DNA from: Thermoprotei archaeon
GTDB taxonomy: Archaea > Thermoproteota > Thermoprotei_A > Marsarchaeales > UBA168
Assembly (NCBI GenBank): GCA_011055275.1
Contig: DSEZ01000065.1
Location: 1 to 8,557, forward strand
Reading direction: 5' to 3'
DNA length: 8,557 nucleotides
The translations under genes and the position numbers were made by a program. How positions within the stretch are numbered: position 1 is the first letter of the stretch; every line of letters begins with the position of its first letter. This document shows positions 1 through 3,628 of the stretch, in pieces. The notes under the pieces are model-generated. The model searched no databases. It saw only the letters and a list, made by a program, of their open reading frames with translations, and was not told the DNA's origin.

Positions 1-471
1 CATAACCGGCAGCTCTATTCCTTTCTCTTCTTCCCTATCTATAAGGGCACCGGGTGACCTCACAGCCCGTCCAAAAATTTTCACATGACCGTGGGTTATA
101 AGCTGCCTTGCGGCATGATATGATATGCCACCTTTCTGCGCAACAAGAGATTGCAGCCGCCTATTCAGGATTGCCTCCACACCCATGGACAGCACGCTAT
201 CTGACGTTCCCTCCGGCGAGTCCAAGAACCCAAGTGCGTAGAGCCTCTTTATGAGTTCAGATTCCCTTGCTGCCCTGTCTTCAGGAGGCAACGCAAAGAA
301 TTCCCTCTCCATCCTCCTGTACTTCCTTGCGACGGCTTCCGCCACATAAAGTTCCTTCTTATTTCTAAGGCCATACTTTCCCATTAGCTGCATCTCGCTC
401 TGCAAAGAGCTAAGCAGCCAAGGATTCGTGGGTCCCTTCCACTTCTTTCTCGGCCTTTTTATATCTCCCAT
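1..471 (-). CDS. rps4: 30S ribosomal protein S4 (uS4), 3' end cut by window edge
   Basis: Ribosomal protein uS4 binds 16S rRNA early in small-subunit assembly. I translated 157 codons from the ATG at 471 to the window edge with no stop. The product begins MGDIKRPRKKWKGPTNPW, as archaeal S4 does. It continues with the LRNKKELYVAEAVARKYRR helix and then the S4 RNA-binding fold, with RRLQSLVAQKGG near residues 103-114 and ARQLITHGHVKI near 120-131. Perhaps 10-25 C-terminal residues are missing. The start lies 6 nt after the S13 stop, and a GTGATC ribosome binding site overlaps that stop, so the two genes are translationally coupled. This matches the archaeal S13-S4-S11 order; S11 should follow off the left edge. 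Identification is secure. Confidence 0.96.
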   Translation of the reverse strand, partial: MGDIKRPRKKWKGPTNPWLLSSLQSEMQLMGKYGLRNKKELYVAEAVARKYRRMEREFFALPPEDRAARESELIKRLYALGFLDSPEGTSDSVLSMGVEAILNRRLQSLVAQKGGISYHAARQLITHGHVKIFGRAVRSPGALIDREEEKGIELPVM

Positions 472-475
472 CTAA

Positions 476-481
476 GATCAC
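476..481 (-). promoter_or_regulatory. Ribosome binding site of rps4, overlapping the rps13 stop
   Basis: GTGATC matches the archaeal anti-Shine-Dalgarno end of 16S rRNA (GATCAC). It is followed by TTAG and the ATG at 471. Its TGA is itself the stop codon of rps13, so a terminating ribosome sits on the S4 start. The same 10-base string, GTGATCTTAG, precedes the Lon-like protease start at 6357. Confidence 0.75.
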
Positions 482-981
482 GCACCTTGCTGCGAGCCCT
501 GCGCGGCAGGGGCCGCTGCGGCAGCTTGCTTTAACTTACCCTTCGAGACGCCTACTGAGCGTCCAAACCTGCCGGTCACCCTAGTACGTTGTCCCCTAAC
601 TTTCAAGCCGAGCGAATGCCTGACCCCTCTCCAGCACTTTATCCTTTTCAGCAGTTCCACGTCTCCCCTAACGCCCATCAAAAGGTCTGATCCGATCAGG
701 TGCATGTCCTCGCTTTCCAAAACATCTGATCTTCTGTTCTTAAACCAGAGCGGCAGTGACGCGTGCTTCTTATCCCTCAGGACCCTTTCTAAAGATTCAA
801 GCTTCTCATCTTCGACCTCTCCCAACCTTAAGGAAGGATCTATGCCCAGCTGCTTGCTCAATGCCATAGCCAGATTAACTCCCACACCCCTGATGCGAGA
901 TATGGCATATGGTACTTTCACGTAACCAGGCAGGTCGAAGCCCACCATTCTCACTACGTGCTTGAAAGACGCCTCGCTCAA
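478..981 (-). CDS. rps13: 30S ribosomal protein S13 (uS13)
   Basis: uS13 sits in the head of the small subunit, contacting the P-site tRNA and bridging to the large subunit. The 167 residues include the helix-hairpin-helix-like stretch ISRIRGVGVNLAMALSKQLG (about 28-47). They also include the family signature RGVRHSLGLKVRGQRTRVTG (about 119-138). The C-terminus is a low-complexity tail rich in Ala and Gln (about 152-167), longer than the basic end of most archaeal S13 proteins. The start is TTG at 981. An AAAGGTG site 8 nt upstream supports it, and an in-frame TAG with no ATG in between lies upstream. The next ATG (residue 12) would cut into the conserved N-terminus. The gene leads a ribosomal operon with rps4. 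Confidence 0.95.
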   Translation of the reverse strand: MSEASFKHVVRMVGFDLPGYVKVPYAISRIRGVGVNLAMALSKQLGIDPSLRLGEVEDEKLESLERVLRDKKHASLPLWFKNRRSDVLESEDMHLIGSDLLMGVRGDVELLKRIKCWRGVRHSLGLKVRGQRTRVTGRFGRSVGVSKGKLKQAAAAAPAAQGSQQGA

Positions 982-989
982 GCTGTTAA

Positions 990-996
990 CACCTTT
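990..996 (-). promoter_or_regulatory. Ribosome binding site fixing the TTG start of rps13
   Basis: AAAGGTG matches the archaeal Shine-Dalgarno consensus and leaves 8 nt before the TTG at 981. It is the main reason for choosing the non-ATG start over the internal ATG at 947. Confidence 0.65.
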
Positions 997-1023
997 GAAA
1001 GCATCCTAGAAGATACAGAATGG

Positions 1024-1034
1024 CCATATATAAG
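1024..1034 (-). promoter_or_regulatory. TATA box of the rps13-rps4 operon
   Basis: CTTATATATGG on the minus strand is a strong archaeal TATA element, preceded by an A/T-rich GCGAATT stretch that could serve as BRE. A start about 25 nt downstream (near 1004) would give a leader of roughly 20-25 nt, enough to hold the AAAGGTG site. No transcript data are available here. Confidence 0.65.
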
Positions 1035-1230
1035 AATTCGCGAACTGTTAGCGCACTCTCTGACATGAGGCTGCACCTCGCCGGCCAATTGTTTTACGGC
1101 GATTATCCGTTCCCACGAAGCGGATGGAGACTTACGTCACCCCTTGAGCTTCCACTGAGTTAAGTAAACGCGATATAAAAAACCGCTTTTACAGCTTGAT
1201 TCGCTTGAAAAAGCTTGAAGCGCTGGTGAC
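1035..1230 (-). other. Gene-free gap with possible structured RNA or long leader upstream of rps13
   Basis: No convincing ORF, tRNA or C/D-box RNA is visible. Three inverted repeats lie close together: ATCCG/CGGAT at 1105-1109 and 1121-1125; TCGCCG/CGGCGA at 1078-1083 and 1097-1102; and GAGG/CCTC at 1067-1070 and 1076-1079. The last two overlap and would compete. They lie downstream, on the minus strand, of a TATA-like TTTTTTATATCG at 1171-1182, so a transcript beginning near 1150 would contain all three. It could be a structured 5' leader of the ribosomal operon, a small RNA, or a chance arrangement. Confidence 0.3.
1177..1222 (-). terminator. Probable terminator of the HTH-ACT gene
   Basis: Downstream of the stop at 1231 the minus strand carries a weak inverted repeat (CGCTT/AAGCG, at 1202-1206 and 1218-1222). 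About 20 nt later comes a run of six T (1177-1182). Archaeal termination relies mainly on oligo-T tracts, so this is reasonable. The same T run is part of a TATA-like sequence and could instead belong to a promoter. Confidence 0.4.
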
Positions 1231-1734
1231 CTAGATCAGGCTTAAACTGCTTACTCCGTTCACCTTCTTTATCTCGTAAATGAGGTCAGGCGGTATTTGG
1301 CCTTCCACAACTATGGTAAGCTTGGGATCCGGGTTGAGGTCAACGTCGTCGACGATCGCCTGCCTTATGCTAAGGTTACGGGAAGCAATTATCGAAGCGA
1401 CTCCTGCAAGTATTCCGGGTTTTGTGGCATCTGAAGGCGTAATCTCAACCACGCTCCACCCTAGGTTCTTGGCCACCTTCTTTAAGCTGCTTCCGCTTGG
1501 CTCCAGCTGAGAGAAGATCTTCCCAAGAACTGGGTCGCTCTCTATCATCTTAACGGTAGACGACACGGTCCTTCTGTCAACGTGTGCTACAGCGGCTATC
1601 TTCGCCACGGGAATCTCTATCTCTCCACAATACACCCTTCCGTTCTTGACGCTTAACCCATATTGAATCAGAAGCTTGGCAACAGCCATCTTCTCCTCTC
1701 TACCCGAGAACTTGGACGAGACAAATTTCCACAT
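1231..1734 (-). CDS. HTH-ACT domain protein, predicted regulator of amino acid metabolism
   Basis: This 167-residue protein has the layout of the archaeal family of predicted amino-acid-metabolism regulators (COG2150 type). A helix-turn-helix region covers roughly residues 16-66, with IPVAKIAAVAHVDRRTVSST as the likely core. An ACT domain covers about 93-167, starting VVEITPSDATKPGILAGVAS and ending IYEIKKVNGVSSLSLI. ACT domains commonly bind small ligands, often amino acids, and dimerise; here the ligand is unknown. The ATG at 1734 lies about 24 nt from a TATA box, pointing to a leaderless mRNA and supporting this start over the internal ATG at 1689. The gene is transcribed divergently from hsp20. 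Family assignment is good, but the regulated genes are unknown. Confidence 0.85.
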   Translation of the reverse strand: MWKFVSSKFSGREEKMAVAKLLIQYGLSVKNGRVYCGEIEIPVAKIAAVAHVDRRTVSSTVKMIESDPVLGKIFSQLEPSGSSLKKVAKNLGWSVVEITPSDATKPGILAGVASIIASRNLSIRQAIVDDVDLNPDPKLTIVVEGQIPPDLIYEIKKVNGVSSLSLI

Positions 1735-1753
1735 ATTGTAAATGTTATGGTGC

Positions 1754-1761
1754 CATAAAAA
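1754..1761 (-). promoter_or_regulatory. TATA box of the HTH-ACT gene
   Basis: TTTTTATG on the minus strand, within TAAAAGTTTTTATGG, is centred about 24 nt before the ATG at 1734. The spacing fits a leaderless transcript, and no Shine-Dalgarno motif precedes the ATG. Confidence 0.6.
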
Positions 1762-1832
1762 CTTTTAACAGCTAAGCCCAATTCGGAACAATTCTACGCA
1801 AAACTTATGCGGGCTTAAAGGCGTTCAGGTAC

Positions 1833-1847
1833 CGAAATGCTTATAAG
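1833..1847 (+). promoter_or_regulatory. BRE and TATA box of the hsp20 operon
   Basis: CGAAATGC followed by TTATAAG resembles an archaeal BRE-TATA pair. The TATA centre near 1844 predicts a transcription start near 1869-1871, leaving a leader of 6-8 nt before the ATG at 1877. That is nearly leaderless and consistent with the lack of a Shine-Dalgarno motif. Confidence 0.65.
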
Positions 1848-1851
1848 CCTA

Positions 1852-1868
1852 TATCACATATAGTGATA
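1852..1868 (+). promoter_or_regulatory. Inverted repeat at the hsp20 transcription start, candidate operator
   Basis: TATCAC and GTGATA form a perfect 6-bp inverted repeat around a 5-nt ATATA spacer. It sits between the TATA box and the predicted transcription start, where a dimeric repressor would block RNA polymerase. The Phr-like regulator encoded by the second gene of the operon is the obvious candidate ligand. The placement parallels Phr control of hsp20 in Pyrococcus; the half-site sequence itself is not recognised from that system. Confidence 0.5.
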
Positions 1869-1876
1869 GACCGAAA

Positions 1877-2413
1877 ATGTCCGAGAGGAGAAGGGATAAG
1901 GATTGGTTTGATGAATTGATGGACGAGTTCGAAAGGATCTCCGAGGAAACCGATGAAATTATCGATAGCATCTTTAATGATGCCAAAGGGCGGATCAGGA
2001 GGGAGGACTTCACGTTCGGCCCCTACATATACGGCTTCTCGGTCAGCGTCGGTCCCGATGGCAAGCCAGTCTTCAAGCAATGGGGTAACGTAAAGCCAAG
2101 CAGAAGAGGCCTACTTGAAACCAAGGCCATAGAGCCTTACTATGACATAATGGAAGACCAGAAGAACAACCAAATAAAGGTATACATCGAGATGCCGGGG
2201 GTCTCCAAGGACCAAATACACCTGTATGCAGATGATGCAGAACTCCACGTAACCGCAAAGGGAGAGCACAAAGAGTACGAAGCAGATATACCACTTGATC
2301 GCGAGGTCGACGTTTCAAGCGCCTCCGCCACTTACAACAACGGCGTGCTTGAGGTAACTCTCAAACCTAAGCAGCCGCTTCAAAAGAGCGGTAACGAAAT
2401 AAAGATACAGTGA
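1877..2413 (+). CDS. hsp20: Small heat-shock protein, Hsp20/alpha-crystallin family
   Basis: Small heat-shock proteins are ATP-independent holdases that form oligomers and keep unfolding proteins soluble. This one has 178 residues. The acidic, helical N-terminal arm (1-45) is followed by the archaeal stretch FGPYIYGFSVSVGPDGKPVF (47-66). The alpha-crystallin domain lies at about 85-165, with EMPGVSKDQI (105-114) and the family hallmark NNGVLEVTL (154-162). The C-terminal IKI (175-177) is the I-X-I motif that docks into a neighbouring subunit. The ATG at 1877 follows a TATA box at the right distance. A Phr-like regulator begins 15 nt after the stop, so they probably share a transcript. Family assignment is secure. 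Confidence 0.94.
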   Translation: MSERRRDKDWFDELMDEFERISEETDEIIDSIFNDAKGRIRREDFTFGPYIYGFSVSVGPDGKPVFKQWGNVKPSRRGLLETKAIEPYYDIMEDQKNNQIKVYIEMPGVSKDQIHLYADDAELHVTAKGEHKEYEADIPLDREVDVSSASATYNNGVLEVTLKPKQPLQKSGNEIKIQ

Positions 2414-2428
2414 ACACAAACTGCAAAA

Positions 2429-2824
2429 GTGAGCGAAGAAAACGTCATGGAAGCCTTCAACAATCGCACAAGGCGCAAAATAATTGAAATGCTGCTACAG
2501 CATTCCATGTACCAAACGCAGATCGTAAGGGAGCTGGGAATTAGAGAACAGGCAGTCGTAAGGCACTTGAGGGTGCTCGAAGAACTAGGGATGGTAACGT
2601 CATGGACGGAACAAAGCCCAAACGGACCTGCCAGGCGTTACTACTCCATCTCCGATAATTTCGCGTTCTTAAGGGAACTAAATCAAGAAGAGCTAGAAGA
2701 CGATCTTTTCTCAATTTTTTTACGCGACTGCTTGACTGGGCCAGATGCGCTTAAGCGCGAGTTGGAGAGGTTAAAAAAATTAGAGAGACACATAAATAGG
2801 CTACTCGAAGCCCTAAACCGCTAG
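2429..2824 (+). CDS. ArsR/Phr-like winged-helix transcriptional regulator
   Basis: This 131-residue protein has an ArsR-type winged helix at about residues 8-75. NRTRRKIIEMLL (12-23) is the first helix, IVRELGIREQAVVRHLRVLE (32-51) is the helix-turn-helix, and SPNGPARRYYSIS (63-75) is the wing. The pattern closely resembles Phr, the heat-shock repressor of Pyrococcus, but this protein is much shorter (Phr has about 200 residues). Residues 104-130 form a Leu-rich coiled coil suited to dimerisation. GTG at 2429 is the longest start; ATG at 2447 is also possible, and neither has a clear ribosome binding site. Position behind hsp20 and a promoter inverted repeat suggest autoregulated control of the pair. 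The last 12 nt overlap the convergent DUF123 gene. Confidence 0.85.
   Translation: MSEENVMEAFNNRTRRKIIEMLLQHSMYQTQIVRELGIREQAVVRHLRVLEELGMVTSWTEQSPNGPARRYYSISDNFAFLRELNQEELEDDLFSIFLRDCLTGPDALKRELERLKKLERHINRLLEALNR
2773..2779 (-). terminator. Oligo-T tract downstream of the DUF123 gene
   Basis: Seven T on the minus strand lie about 33 nt past the DUF123 stop, a plausible archaeal termination signal for the four-gene run. It lies antisense inside the Phr-like regulator, so it may only reflect the Lys-Lys-Leu codons there. Confidence 0.35.
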
Positions 2825-3235
2825 GGCCTCCTGCAGCTTATCGAGAAGCGTTTTCAAATCGCAGTCGCAGTGAAATAGGTGCGTGTTATTCAATGGATCG
2901 TCGGCCGCGCCGAAACCCTTCACCCCGTGAAACACCCTAGATAACAGCGTCGCGGTATATCCCTCTGCATATTCGGGAGATAACGCCAAGGAGATCGCAG
3001 GGCTGATCTTAATTGTTAGGTAATCAATGTTCCAAAATGGGGTTTTACGAGGCGAGAAGTGCCTAATTATCCTGCTTTTAATCCTTCCGCGTGCAGAACC
3101 AACGTAAACGTAACTGCCCGGATCCAACTTAAACACCTTTTTTCCCCTTGTAACAACTTGAAGCCCTTCTCCAAGCGAAAAAATGAGCAAATATGTGGAC
3201 GCTAATTGAGGCAATTCGACGATTAAAGCATGCAC
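2813..3235 (-). CDS. DUF123 family protein (GIY-YIG-like fold)
   Basis: This 140-residue protein matches the archaeal DUF123 family (COG1833 type), which also occurs fused to endonuclease III in some archaea and is related to GIY-YIG nucleases. Visible landmarks are TYLLIF (14-19), GSYVYVGSARGRIKSRIIRHF (40-60, holding the Tyr pair, Gly, Arg and His), FWNIDYL (67-73), Glu91 as possible metal ligand, and GFGAADDPLNNTHLF (107-121). In the last motif the Cys residues common in this family are replaced by Asp and Asn. Enzyme activity is not established for the family as far as I know. The start is GTG at 3235, 6 nt past the acylphosphatase stop; that stop's TAGGT could act as a weak ribosome binding site. 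It is the last gene of the run. Confidence 0.85.
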   Translation of the reverse strand: MHALIVELPQLASTYLLIFSLGEGLQVVTRGKKVFKLDPGSYVYVGSARGRIKSRIIRHFSPRKTPFWNIDYLTIKISPAISLALSPEYAEGYTATLLSRVFHGVKGFGAADDPLNNTHLFHCDCDLKTLLDKLQEALAV

Positions 3236-3241
3236 TTATAC

Positions 3242-3628
3242 CTATAAACAGAACGAAAAAGCACCATTTTCATTTTCAGAGGGATCAGAAAGATCTTCCA
3301 AGCGTGCACTCCAAAGGAATTTCATGCACCAAAAATCGAAATCGTAATGGTGAATTCGTTCTATGGAGAAGTCGTGGTAGGCCCCTGCATATGGCTTCCA
3401 CGAAACGTCGACCCTGGATACGCGTGCCAGCCTAGGCCCTCTATTGACCTCATCAACGAACTTGGCTATGTCTTCACGCTCCCCTTCGACAAATATTGTA
3501 ACGGATCCGTCTTCTTCATTTCTGGCAAAACCCATCAAAGAAAGGGTCGATGCCACCCTTTGCGCAAAAAAGCGAAAACCTACCCCTTGCACGACCCCAT
3601 ATACCCTTATGGTCGCTGCAGCCTTCAT
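3242..3628 (-). CDS. acyP: Acylphosphatase with extra C-terminal tail
   Basis: Acylphosphatases hydrolyse carboxyl-phosphate bonds such as those in acetyl phosphate and 1,3-bisphosphoglycerate. Residues 1-92 form the standard domain: YGVVQGVGFRFFAQ (10-23) with the phosphate-binding loop and catalytic Arg19, and GFARNEEDGSVTIFVEG (33-49) with catalytic Asn37. The 18-residue Arg-Asn spacing equals that of the classical enzymes. Most family members are about 90-100 residues; this one runs to 128. The tail (93-128) is aromatic at first (HHYDFDFWCMKF), then acidic, and unlike the family. The ATG overlaps the protease stop as ATGA and a GGTGG site lies 7 nt upstream, so translation is coupled to the protease. 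Domain assignment is secure; the physiological substrate is unknown. Confidence 0.93.
   Translation of the reverse strand: MKAAATIRVYGVVQGVGFRFFAQRVASTLSLMGFARNEEDGSVTIFVEGEREDIAKFVDEVNRGPRLARVSRVDVSWKPYAGAYHDFSIERIHHYDFDFWCMKFLWSARLEDLSDPSENENGAFSFCL

Noticed and set aside
986..1066. 26-residue minus-strand ORF beginning MSESALTVREF
   Set aside because: It runs through the rps13 TATA box and leader, has no ribosome binding site, and resembles nothing known; probably chance.
1035..1230. Possible tRNA or C/D-box RNA in the gap upstream of rps13
   Set aside because: No TTCRANNC-type T-loop, acceptor stem or CCA context, and no RTGATGA/CTGA box pairs could be found on either strand.
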